From Erythrobacter sp. (lineage in GTDB: Bacteria > Pseudomonadota > Alphaproteobacteria > Sphingomonadales > Sphingomonadaceae), in assembly GCA_002695185.1 (NCBI GenBank), contig NZOF01000166.1, positions 1 to 7,479 on the forward strand: a DNA stretch of 7,479 bases. The letters are read 5' to 3'. The position numbers and the translations under genes were made by a program. Positions 1-6,290 of the stretch are shown piece after piece; position 1 is the first letter of the stretch, and the number at the start of each line of letters is the position of its first letter. Below the pieces are notes generated by a model, which searched no databases, was not told the DNA's origin, and was given only the letters and a program-made list of their open reading frames with translations.

Positions 1-1521
1 CAGCATGTCGGCGGTTTCGTGATCACCCAAGGTCGGCTCGACGAACTCTGCCCCATCGAGAACGCGGCGATGGAGGATCGCACGATCATCGAATGGGACA
101 AGGACGATATCGACGCGCTCGGACTCCTGAAGGTCGATGTGCTGGGCCTCGGCATGTTGACCTGCATCCGCAAGGCGTTCGGGCTTCTGGAGGATCACCG
201 CCACCTGCAACTGACCCTCGCCAATGTCCCGCCCGAAGACCCATGCGTCTATGACATGCTCTGCAAGGCGGACGCCATCGGGGTTTTCCAGGTGGAGAGC
301 CGCGCGCAACTCAACTTCCTGCCGCGGATGCGGCCGCGCAAGTTCTACGATCTCGTGTGCGAGGTCGCGATCATCCGCCCCGGCCCGATCCATGGCGGCA
401 TGGTCCATCCCTTCATCAACCGCCGCCAGGGCAAGGAGAAGGTGGAGGATCTCGGCCCCGCCATGATGGAGGTGCTGGGCCGCACCTATGGCGTGCCGCT
501 CTTCCAGGAACAGGCCATGCAGATCGCGGTGGTCGCAGCCGGATTTTCCGCGGCGGAGGCCGACCGGCTGCGCCGCTCGCTCGCCACCTTCAAGCGCATG
601 GGCACCATCGGCGCATTCCGCGAGCGCTTCATCTCCGGGATGCTGGCGCGCGGCTACGAGGCCGATTTTGCCGAGCGCTGCTTCGCCCAGATCGAGGGCT
701 TCGGCTCCTACGGCTTCCCGGAAAGCCATGCGGCGAGTTTCGCGCGGCTGGTCTATATCTCGGCCTGGCTGAAACGGCATCACCCGGCCGGGTTCACCTG
801 CGCGCTGCTGAACGCGCAGCCGATGGGCTTCTACGCCCCCGCCCAGCTTGTCCGGGATGCGCGCGAGCATGGCGTCGAGATCCGTCCCGTCTCGGTCAAC
901 CATTCGGAATGGGACTGCACCCTGGAGCCGCGGCCTGACGGCGCGCTCGCGTTGCGGCTGGGGTTCCGGCAGATCAAGGGGATGCGCGAGGAGGACGCCG
1001 ACTGGATCGCGGCGGCGCGCGGCAACGGATACCCGGATGTCGAAAGCCTCTGGCGCCGGGCCGGGGTTCACCCGACCACGCTGGAACGGCTGGCCGAGGC
1101 CGACGCCTTCGCCGCGCTCGGCCTCAATCGGCGCGATGCGCTCTGGGCCGCCCGCGCGCTGCGCGGTCCCAAACCCTTACCGCTGTTCGGCGCCGACGGT
1201 GAAGGCGAGATGGAGCCCGCGGTCTCGCTGCCGGCGATGACGCTCGGGCAGGAGGTGATCGAGGACCACCTCTCCCTCCGTCTCAGCCTGCGCGCCCATC
1301 CGCTGGAACTGCTGCGGCCACGCCTGCCCGAATGCCTGCCCCATGAACGGCTGGACCGGGCCACCGGCCGGATCACCGTGGCGGGTCTCGTCATCACCCG
1401 CCAACGCCCGGGCACGGCTTCGGGCGTGATCTTCCTGACACTCGAGGACGAGACCGGCGTGTCCAACATCGTGGTCTGGCGCAAGACTAAGCTACCCCCA
1501 GAAAATCGGACACTGACGTAA
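1..1521 (+). CDS. dnaE2: Error-prone DNA polymerase DnaE2/ImuC, C-terminal part, cut off by an IS
   Basis: C-terminal half of a C-family DNA polymerase alpha subunit of the DnaE2 (ImuC) type, the translesion polymerase that works with ImuA and ImuB in SOS mutagenesis. The frame is open from base 1 ([11 protein letters not shown]), so the N-terminal PHP domain and first palm motifs lie upstream. [13 protein letters not shown] carries what should be the third catalytic aspartate (codon 136-138). Next come the fingers region ([21 protein letters not shown]), the family signature [16 protein letters not shown], a helix-hairpin-helix region (about 960-1160) and the start of an OB-fold (about 1366-1479, ITVAGLV through SNIVVW). 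Genuine coding sequence stops at about 1487. The last codons ([10 protein letters not shown], then TAA) come from the IS end. Compared with usual DnaE2 proteins, roughly the last 100 residues are missing, so the product may be non-functional. No imuA or imuB is visible. Confidence 0.93.
   Translation, partial: QHVGGFVITQGRLDELCPIENAAMEDRTIIEWDKDDIDALGLLKVDVLGLGMLTCIRKAFGLLEDHRHLQLTLANVPPEDPCVYDMLCKADAIGVFQVESRAQLNFLPRMRPRKFYDLVCEVAIIRPGPIHGGMVHPFINRRQGKEKVEDLGPAMMEVLGRTYGVPLFQEQAMQIAVVAAGFSAAEADRLRRSLATFKRMGTIGAFRERFISGMLARGYEADFAERCFAQIEGFGSYGFPESHAASFARLVYISAWLKRHHPAGFTCALLNAQPMGFYAPAQLVRDAREHGVEIRPVSVNHSEWDCTLEPRPDGALALRLGFRQIKGMREEDADWIAAARGNGYPDVESLWRRAGVHPTTLERLAEADAFAALGLNRRDALWAARALRGPKPLPLFGADGEGEMEPAVSLPAMTLGQEVIEDHLSLRLSLRAHPLELLRPRLPECLPHERLDRATGRITVAGLVITRQRPGTASGVIFLTLEDETGVSNIVVWRKTKLPPENRTLT
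1488..1512 (+). repeat. Left terminal inverted repeat of the IS3-family element
   Basis: This 25-bp end matches the reverse complement of 2736-2760 at about 17 positions: T.AGCTAC, then CCC, then T.GGACA. The dnaE2 frame runs into it and stops at the TAA at 1519-1521. The end was set by this match and by the loss of dnaE2-like sequence. It could be off by one or two bases. Confidence 0.8.
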
Positions 1522-1554
1522 GCTACGATTTGTTGTCTGCTGATCTTCGACGAG

Positions 1555-1560
1555 AAGGAG
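1555..1560 (+). promoter_or_regulatory. Ribosome binding site of IS orfA
   Basis: AAGGAG sits 7 nt before the ATG at 1568. It is a near-consensus Shine-Dalgarno and fixes the orfA start. Confidence 0.75.
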
Positions 1561-1567
1561 ATCAGAG

Positions 1568-1861
1568 ATGTCGAAACGGAAGCAGCATTCGCCTGAGTTC
1601 AAGGCGAAGGTGGCGCTTGAAGCGCTGAAGGGTGAACAGACGGTGGCCGATCTGGCGAGCCGGTTCGGGATTCACCCGACGATGATCCACACCTGGAAGC
1701 GGGCGTTGCTTGAAGGCGCATCCGGCGTGTTCGAACGTGGTAGCAAGAAAGCCCCCGAGATTGACGAGGAGCAGGTTAAGGAGCTGCACGCCAAGATTGG
1801 GGAGCTGGCTGTGGCCAACGATTTTTTGTCCAGAAAGCTCAAGCCGTGGACCGGAAAGTGA
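1568..1861 (+). CDS. IS3-family transposase OrfA
   Basis: A 97-residue OrfA, the DNA-binding part of the two-frame IS3 transposase. The N-terminal half is a helix-turn-helix of the IS3/IS911 OrfA type (FKAKVALEALKGEQTVADLASRFGIHP within residues 10-36, followed by the TWK motif, split here to keep it short). Residues of about 63-92 (EIDEEQVKELHAKIGEL onward, then ANDFLSRKLK) form the leucine-zipper-like multimerisation segment. The ATG at 1568 is fixed by AAGGAG upstream. The 3' end overlaps orfB, and a T TTT TTG run at 1822-1828 lies in the correct phase for a -1 frameshift that would give an OrfAB fusion. Normal length, no damage seen. Confidence 0.93.
   Translation: MSKRKQHSPEFKAKVALEALKGEQTVADLASRFGIHPTMIHTWKRALLEGASGVFERGSKKAPEIDEEQVKELHAKIGELAVANDFLSRKLKPWTGK
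1822..1828 (+). promoter_or_regulatory. Candidate programmed -1 frameshift site T TTT TTG
   Basis: In the orfA phase the heptamer reads T TTT TTG, which fits the X XXY YYZ slippery pattern. After slipping back one base, translation enters the orfB frame with no stop (FFVQKAQAVDRKVRRE), joining the OrfA zipper to the OrfB catalytic region. IS3 elements usually need such an event to make active OrfAB transposase, although the commoner slippery site is A AAA AAG. No stimulatory hairpin was established. Confidence 0.55.
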
Positions 1862-2721
1862 GGCGGGAGATGATCGAGACAGCCAATCCGGATCTGTCCA
1901 TCGGCAAGCAGTGCAAGCTGCTGTCGATCTCGCGGTCGTCGTTCTACTACACGCCCAAAGGTGAGACGGCGATGAACCTGATGCTCATGCGCCAGATTGA
2001 TGAACAATTCCTTGAGACACCGTTCTTTGGTGTGCGGCAGATGACCTGGCACCTGCGTAACGAAGGCCATCTGGTGAACGAGAAACGCATACGCCGGCTG
2101 ATGCGGTTGATGAGCCTGATGCCGATCTACCAGAAGCCCAACACCAGCAAGGCGGCGAAGGGGCACAAGACCTATCCCTACCTGCTGCGCGGGCTGCGGG
2201 TGGATCGACCCGGCCAGGTCTGGGCCGCAGACATCACCTATCTGCCGATGCGGCGCGGGTTCCTGTATCTGGTGGCGATCATGGATTGGCACACGCGCAA
2301 GGTTCTGGCCTGGCGCATCTCGAACACGCTGGAAGCCGAGTTCTGCGTCGAGGCGCTAAACGAAGCCATCCATAAGTTCGGCCCGCCCGAGATCATGAAT
2401 ACGGATCAGGGCAGCCAATTCACGTCGTTTGCCTGGACGGACCGATTGCGCCGATCCGGTGTGCGCATCTCCATGGACGGCAAAGGTAGGTTCCTCGACA
2501 ACATCTTCGTGGAACGGCTCTGGAGGAGCCTGAAATACGAGTGTGTCTACCTGCACGCCTGGGAGACCGGATCGGAGGCAAAGGCGGGCGTCGGAAAATG
2601 GATCGAGTTCTACAACCGCAAGCGCCCCCATTCCGCCCTTGGCGGCAAACCCCCAGCCGTGGTCTATTGGCTGAGAAAAGACGAAACCCAACCCGATCAG
2701 CAGGAGCAGAGAGTAGCTTAA
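1846..2721 (+). CDS. IS3-family transposase OrfB, DDE catalytic subunit
   Basis: A 291-residue catalytic part of the transposase. Residues 1-95 contain the HTH_21-type region (LLSISRSSFYY, GVRQMTWHLRNEG, KRIRRLMRLMSLMPIYQ). The integrase core rve follows, with D129 in AADITYLP, D187 in NTDQGSQFTS and E223 in NIFVERLWRSLKYE. Exactly 35 residues separate D187 from E223, so the DDE triad is complete. The C-terminus has the usual FYNRKRPHSALGGKPPAVVY block. The annotated start is the GTG at 1846, overlapping orfA by 16 nt, but the main product is probably a frameshifted OrfAB. The stop TAA at 2719-2721 lies just before the right inverted repeat. Confidence 0.95.
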   Translation: MDRKVRREMIETANPDLSIGKQCKLLSISRSSFYYTPKGETAMNLMLMRQIDEQFLETPFFGVRQMTWHLRNEGHLVNEKRIRRLMRLMSLMPIYQKPNTSKAAKGHKTYPYLLRGLRVDRPGQVWAADITYLPMRRGFLYLVAIMDWHTRKVLAWRISNTLEAEFCVEALNEAIHKFGPPEIMNTDQGSQFTSFAWTDRLRRSGVRISMDGKGRFLDNIFVERLWRSLKYECVYLHAWETGSEAKAGVGKWIEFYNRKRPHSALGGKPPAVVYWLRKDETQPDQQEQRVA

Positions 2722-2735
2722 TTTATGCCAGATCC

Positions 2736-2760
2736 TGTCCAACGGATGGGGAGTAGCTCA
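2736..2760 (-). repeat. Right terminal inverted repeat of the IS3-family element
   Basis: Reverse-complement partner of 1488-1512. Its outermost bases include GGGGAG (2748-2753), placed exactly as a Shine-Dalgarno sequence for the ATG at 2761, so the IS end may drive translation of the next gene. Confidence 0.8.
2748..2753 (+). promoter_or_regulatory. IS-borne Shine-Dalgarno for the following gene
   Basis: GGGGAG inside the IS right end lies 7 nt before the ATG at 2761, the first codon beyond the IS. This decides the start chosen for the next gene. Confidence 0.5.
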
Positions 2761-3387
2761 ATGATTGTTGTCGCCATGACGCGGGGCGTGCTCGAAAAGA
2801 GCAACGATGAACTTACCAAAATTGGTATGGACATTGGTGACCTTCCCGACGCCCTAGATGCACGAGCGGACTTCTTTGCTGCCTGCATCGAAAATCGCGA
2901 TGTAAAGCGCATTGGCTTTTCAAGCGATGATGATTTTCCGATCCCCCGCAATCAGTTTCCTGAGCGCGCCCAGAAACCCGCCCGAAAGGAAAAAGACGAT
3001 GAGCCGCCAGAATGGACGGTCACAATCGAAGGCATCTACGTGACCTCGCCAAACTGGGATCAGGAAGACCAGAAGACTCGTCAATGGAAGGGCAAGGACT
3101 CAGTTCGCCGTGACTGCTATTTCATCATTGAAGACGCTGAGTTCTGGCATTTGGTAAAGCGGAAGGATTTGCACGTCGAGGTTCTGGATAACCTCAAGGT
3201 GCAGTGGGCATTTCAGGTGACTGATGGACGGCCAAAGAACCGCCGTGTGTTGCGTGTGCTTGAGTTCAATGGGGACAAGCTTGCGGAACCTTTGACGCCA
3301 GATGCGATTAAGGCGCTTCTTGGTGACTTCACGACAGCGGATGCGCCACGCGGGCAACAATCACTCTTTGATGGCAACGAGGACTGA
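2761..3387 (+). CDS. Hypothetical protein, possibly 5'-truncated by the IS
   Basis: A 208-residue soluble protein that I do not recognise. The N-terminal third is helical-looking (TRGVLEKSNDELTKIG, ALDARADFFAACIENRD). A charged proline-rich linker (about residues 66-80, PERAQKPARKEKDDEPPE) leads to a region of alternating hydrophobic residues (WTVTIEGIYV, DCYFIIEDAEFWHLV, VQWAFQV, RVLRVLEFNG) that looks like a beta-rich domain. The tail is QQSLFDGNED. No signal peptide or membrane segment. The frame stays open back to ATG 2725 inside the IS, just after the orfB stop, giving an alternative start with 12 IS-encoded residues. I chose ATG 2761 because GGGGAG precedes it by 7 nt and it is the first codon outside the IS. 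The original gene may have begun further upstream in DNA now lost. Base composition is clearly lower in GC than dnaE2 or the minus-strand genes, which suggests a different origin. Confidence 0.6.
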   Translation: MIVVAMTRGVLEKSNDELTKIGMDIGDLPDALDARADFFAACIENRDVKRIGFSSDDDFPIPRNQFPERAQKPARKEKDDEPPEWTVTIEGIYVTSPNWDQEDQKTRQWKGKDSVRRDCYFIIEDAEFWHLVKRKDLHVEVLDNLKVQWAFQVTDGRPKNRRVLRVLEFNGDKLAEPLTPDAIKALLGDFTTADAPRGQQSLFDGNED

Positions 3388-3439
3388 GAGGCCCATTTTA
3401 CGTGGATAATATCAAGAACTGATATTTTAGGGTAGTGCA

Positions 3440-3595
3440 TTGAGTCATTCAGAACAGATTTGGATCAATTACAAGCTCAAGTTCGAAGGGCGGGATGCTG
3501 AAAGGTGCGTGTCCGCTCCTCTGCCCACCGCGGAAGTTCGACGAGGATGCGCCGAACGACCGCTCCCCGCCCTTTCTCTCCGGGGGCAACATTGA
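3440..3595 (+). pseudogene. Possible 5' remnant of a truncated gene
   Basis: A TTG start preceded by AGGG (3429-3432, 7 nt away) and by an in-frame TAG at 3428-3430. It opens a 51-residue frame beginning LSHSEQIWINYKLKFEGRD. The first 22 or so residues look protein-like and match the composition of the preceding gene. After about 3500 the frame runs into GC-rich DNA with cysteine- and arginine-rich translation (CVSAPLPTAEVRRGCAE), as expected when a gene is cut and joined to unrelated DNA. I read it as the start of a gene that followed 2761-3387 and lost the rest at the junction. The family is unknown and the call is tentative. Confidence 0.3.
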
Positions 3596-3652
3596 GCCTC
3601 GTCGGGAGCGGGTGGTACAAGGTCAAGGCTCTTCACGCGAAACCCAGAACCG

Positions 3653-3686
3653 AAAAGGGCCCCGAACGCTCGCGGCGCTCAGGGCC
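3653..3686 (-). terminator. Intrinsic terminator of the parB-like gene
   Basis: Read on the minus strand, a 12-bp stem GGCCCTGAGCGC / GCGTTCGGGGCC (two G-U pairs) with the 5-nt loop CGCGA is followed directly by CTTTT. It begins 9 nt after the parB-like stop codon, the standard position and form for a rho-independent terminator. Confidence 0.85.
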
Positions 3687-3695
3687 GACTGGTGT

Positions 3696-5819
3696 TCATT
3701 CAGCGGCTACGCGGACCCCATCAGCCTCTTCAGGTTTGGCGGAATCCTCCTCGTCGTCTCCGCCGAGAGTCGCGGGAAGCGTCTCTTCCCCTTGCTCGGG
3801 TTCTTCCGTGGTAGCCATTTCTACCCCGTCGTCCGCCATCCGTAGCGGCTCGGGCAGCCAACCGGTATCGGCGAGCAAGCGCTCGGCCTCCCTGGCCATG
3901 TCAGCCTTCTTCAGATGGTCGATGAGCTGAGCGGCCTGCGCGCCGGCGCCTTCGCGCACTGCTTCGAGAATGCGAGATTTCGTGACGCGACCGAGATAGT
4001 TTTCGACCGTCGGTCGCCAGCCGGCCGCCACCATGTCGAGTCCTGTCGCCCGCGCCAAGCGGTCGGCCTGCGTGAGGCGAATATGCAGCCCGTGTTGGCT
4101 GACACCATTGCCACCATAGGGATTGGGTTTCTCGTGGAGCGCATTGACGCCGTTGCTGACGCCGTGGGCGAGCAAGTCCATGCGGTCGCCGTCATCTAGT
4201 TCCGTCAGCCAGTCCCAGAGCGCCGCGTCATCGGCCGGAACGTGGTCGCCCCAGCGTTCGTGGCGGTCATCTACCGCTTTCGCGGCGGCGCTGTCCTTCA
4301 GATCCTCCGCCTGCGCCGGAAAGTAGATCTGGCGGACACTGGCCTCGAGCGCGCCCGTGGACGATTGGTGGAGGAAGGCGTCGCTGACGAGCTTGTGGAG
4401 CAGCGCCGTCATGGCGACGTCGGGGTTGCTGGCCACCGCATCGCGCAACGCCAGCGTCCGATGCGCGGTCAGCTCGGTGACGAGCCGGTCGGGCAAGGGC
4501 TTGACGCCATCATCCTCGTCTTCCTCCGCTTGGGTTGCGCCCCCGGTAGCAGTGACGGCGTGATGTGCGACAGAAGCGTCGGACCGACTCTTTCCATCAG
4601 CCACATCATCATCGCCGGGCGCAACCTCGACTTCGTCCTCTGCCCAGACGAAGCCGCGCTCGACGGAAAGCTGACCATCGTGGCGAATGCTTACAAAAAC
4701 GCCCGCGCGCGCCATCTGGTCGGCGTCATAGCGCATCGGCCGGTTTTCGAAGGCCGCCAACGCCTCCTCGATCTCCCCAAGCCGCCGGTCGACATCGTCA
4801 GGGAACTCGTCTGCGTCGGAATAATGCGATTCCAACGCGTCGAACTCATCGCGCAGCCGCTCACGCTCCGCCCGTTCCGCGTCGGTCAAATCGATGGTCA
4901 TCCCGCTCAGCCGGCGCAGACCCTGCGTGTGGCCATATGGGAAGTCCGTCGCGACCTCGATCCATTTCCAGCCCTCGGCCCCGATTGTCTCACCTTCCAT
5001 CTTCAGCTTTTCCGTCACGAGGCTTTCAAGCAGAGGCACGTTCTCGACCCAACCGCCGTCGTCATCCTGGAACAGGTCGCGCATGACTGTGCCGCCGGCC
5101 TCGACATAGGCGTCGAGTCCGACGAAACGCACTCGCCGATCCGAGGCCCGAACCGTGTTTTCGGTCAGCATGCGGCGTATCTGGTAGGGTTCCTTGTTCC
5201 AGCTGTTCTTCACCGCGTCCCAGACCTGCTGCTGCCGATCGTGATCGTCAGTGACGGAGAACGCCATGAGCTGTTCCAGCGTCATCTCGTCCTCGGCATA
5301 AATGTCCAGCAATTCGGGCGCGACCGAGGTTAGCCGCAACCGCTGCTTCACCACCTGGGCGGTGACGAAAAAGGCGGCGGCGATTTCCTCCTCGCTCATG
5401 CCCTTCTCGCGCAAGGCGAGGAAAGCGCGGAACTGATCCAGCGGATGCAGCGGCGCGCGCTCGATATTCTCGGCAAGCGACACCTCGTCGACTAGGATTC
5501 CAGCGCCAGCCTCGGAGACCACACAGGGCACCGGAGCGGTCTTGTTCAACCGCTTCTGCTTGACCAGAAGTTCCAGCGCCCGGAAGCGACGGCCGCCGGC
5601 GGGAACCTCGAAGTGGCCGGTTTCCTTCCCTTCCGCATCGAGTTCCGGTCGGACATGCAGGGACTGGATCAGGCCCCGCCGGGCAATGGACTCCGCCAGT
5701 TCCTCGATCGAGATCCCGGCCTTCACCCGCCGGACGTTCGACTGGCTGAGGGTCAGCTTGTTGAAGGGGATGTCGCGCGAGGACGCGAGGGTGATCTTCT
5801 TCTGGGCTGCATTCGCCAT
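3696..5819 (-). CDS. Long ParB-like DNA-binding protein (ParB/RepB/Spo0J family)
   Basis: A 707-residue protein with an N-terminal ParB nuclease-like/CTPase domain. Residues of about 17-125 include SQSNVRR, SIARRGLIQSLHVRP, the GGRRFRA box (75-81) and ENIERAPLHPLDQF (117-130), the motifs that bind CTP in canonical ParB. A helix-turn-helix follows at about 140-165 (MSEEEIAAAFFVTAQVVKQRLRL in two halves: MSEEEIAAAF, FVTAQVVKQRL). Classical ParB is about 300 residues. This protein adds some 400 more: a charged coiled-coil-like segment (about 315-365), an acidic linker (about 400-445), a region rich in GGNGVSQHGLHIRLT, and an acidic tail. No parA adjoins it, so a role other than segregation, such as transcriptional control on a mobile element, is possible. 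The ATG at 5819 follows GGAG by 9 nt at the end of a structured leader. A strong terminator follows the stop. Confidence 0.88.
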   Translation of the reverse strand: MANAAQKKITLASSRDIPFNKLTLSQSNVRRVKAGISIEELAESIARRGLIQSLHVRPELDAEGKETGHFEVPAGGRRFRALELLVKQKRLNKTAPVPCVVSEAGAGILVDEVSLAENIERAPLHPLDQFRAFLALREKGMSEEEIAAAFFVTAQVVKQRLRLTSVAPELLDIYAEDEMTLEQLMAFSVTDDHDRQQQVWDAVKNSWNKEPYQIRRMLTENTVRASDRRVRFVGLDAYVEAGGTVMRDLFQDDDGGWVENVPLLESLVTEKLKMEGETIGAEGWKWIEVATDFPYGHTQGLRRLSGMTIDLTDAERAERERLRDEFDALESHYSDADEFPDDVDRRLGEIEEALAAFENRPMRYDADQMARAGVFVSIRHDGQLSVERGFVWAEDEVEVAPGDDDVADGKSRSDASVAHHAVTATGGATQAEEDEDDGVKPLPDRLVTELTAHRTLALRDAVASNPDVAMTALLHKLVSDAFLHQSSTGALEASVRQIYFPAQAEDLKDSAAAKAVDDRHERWGDHVPADDAALWDWLTELDDGDRMDLLAHGVSNGVNALHEKPNPYGGNGVSQHGLHIRLTQADRLARATGLDMVAAGWRPTVENYLGRVTKSRILEAVREGAGAQAAQLIDHLKKADMAREAERLLADTGWLPEPLRMADDGVEMATTEEPEQGEETLPATLGGDDEEDSAKPEEADGVRVAAE

Positions 5820-5828
5820 GGTTTTTCA

Positions 5829-5916
5829 CTCCGCGACGGGCGCCGAGAGCCATTCTCTCGAACCACCAAACCCGTCACGCGGCGAAGCGCCGCCCTCTGA
5901 CTTTCAGGAGGGCGGC
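5829..5916 (-). promoter_or_regulatory. Structured mRNA leader of the parB-like gene (copy A of a paired motif)
   Basis: Read 5'->3' on the minus strand there are three parts. First comes a perfect 9-bp hairpin GCCGCCCTC/GAGGGCGGC (5916-5908 with 5897-5889) around a CTGAAAGTCA loop. Then an outer stem GACGGG/CCCGTC (5876-5871 with 5840-5835) encloses an inner hairpin CGAGAG/CTCTCG with a 5-nt loop (5860-5855 with 5849-5844). Last is the Shine-Dalgarno GGAG (5832-5829), two nt after the outer stem. The same layout precedes the DUF2958 gene. It suggests a cis-acting RNA that controls access of ribosomes; what it senses is unknown. Confidence 0.7.
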
Positions 5917-5949
5917 GTGGAATAGGGGGAGTAACGAAGGACGCGGGCG

Positions 5950-6282
5950 CTATGCGCCGGAAAACGGTGTCTCCTTGAGATGCGCGACGCGTTCCGCCCA
6001 GACCGAGATAGGCAGGGCGGTGCGGAAGTGAATGTCGCGCTCGATCCCGAGGCCAAAGGGCAGACGGACGCCCTACAATTCCCTGAGGCTGAAGCTACCC
6101 AGTTCAGGAAAACCCAGATCCGCCAGACCGAAGAGGACGTCGCCATTTGCGTCGAGTTCGGTGGCGAGCCAGGTACCCTGCCCAACGGGATTGAAGAACT
6201 TCACGACGGGAACATGGTCGGCATCGCATTGTAGCCCATTGGTCAGAAGACGGCTCTTTAGTTCGGGGGTCAGAAGGATCAT
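5950..6282 (-). pseudogene. DUF2958 protein gene interrupted by an in-frame amber codon
   Basis: The ATG at 6282 opens a DUF2958 protein (MILLTPELKSRLLTNG, VPVVKFFNP, TWLATELD, FGLADLGFPELGSFSL), a small family of unknown function common on alphaproteobacterial plasmids and integrative elements. The frame stops after 69 residues at TAG (6075-6073). It then continues in the same phase with clear family sequence (GVRLPFGLGIERDIHFRT, LPISVWAERVAHLKETP) to a TAG at 5952-5950. The full domain would be about 110 residues, so the gene carries one nonsense codon. A single base change such as CAG or GAG to TAG would explain it. A deletion near GFPELG is also possible, because I recall relatives having GFGCPELG. 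Frame integrity after the stop points to a recent event, a sequencing error or amber suppression. The start is supported by GGAG 8 nt upstream, at the end of a structured leader. Confidence 0.8.
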
Positions 6283-6290
6283 CGGCTGCG

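Larger units (their letters stand above)
1488..2760 (+). mobile_element. IS3-family insertion sequence, about 1273 bp
   Basis: The element is bounded by imperfect terminal inverted repeats: left 1488-1512 begins TAAGCTACCCCC, and right 2736-2760 read in reverse complement begins TGAGCTACTCCCC. They share about 17 of 25 positions, including an inner GGACA block. Between them lie two overlapping transposase frames in the IS3 arrangement, orfA then orfB in the -1 frame. Length and gene order are normal for the family and both frames look intact, so the element could be active. The three or four bases on the two sides (AGAC before, ATGA after) do not match, so there is no target-site duplication. 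It interrupts dnaE2 on the left and abuts a lower-GC segment on the right. Confidence 0.92.
3388..3695. other. Intergenic stretch spanning a composition junction
   Basis: This 308-bp stretch lies between two convergent genes. The left part, to about 3500, keeps the lower-GC character of the preceding gene and holds a possible gene start at TTG 3440. The right part is GC-rich like the minus-strand module. It holds an 8-bp inverted repeat (3560-3567 with 3604-3611) and the intrinsic terminator of the parB-like gene. No convincing complete gene was seen in it. Confidence 0.6.

Noticed and set aside
1672..2292. Minus-strand frame of 206 codons within the IS
   Set aside because: Antisense to orfA/orfB, whose catalytic motifs and overlap are textbook IS3. 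No independent support.
3408..3426. AATATC/GATATT inverted repeat after the hypothetical gene
   Set aside because: Only six A/T-rich pairs with no proper T-run after it; too weak for a terminator call.
3495..3930. Two plus-strand frames (from 3495 and from 3505) across the end of the parB-like gene
   Set aside because: Low-complexity, arginine/serine-rich translations crossing the terminator and the parB-like 3' end, with no ribosome binding site.
4242..5333. Long plus-strand frame of 363 codons
   Set aside because: It lies antisense inside the parB-like gene, has no family-like motifs, and is the open reverse frame expected opposite a high-GC gene.
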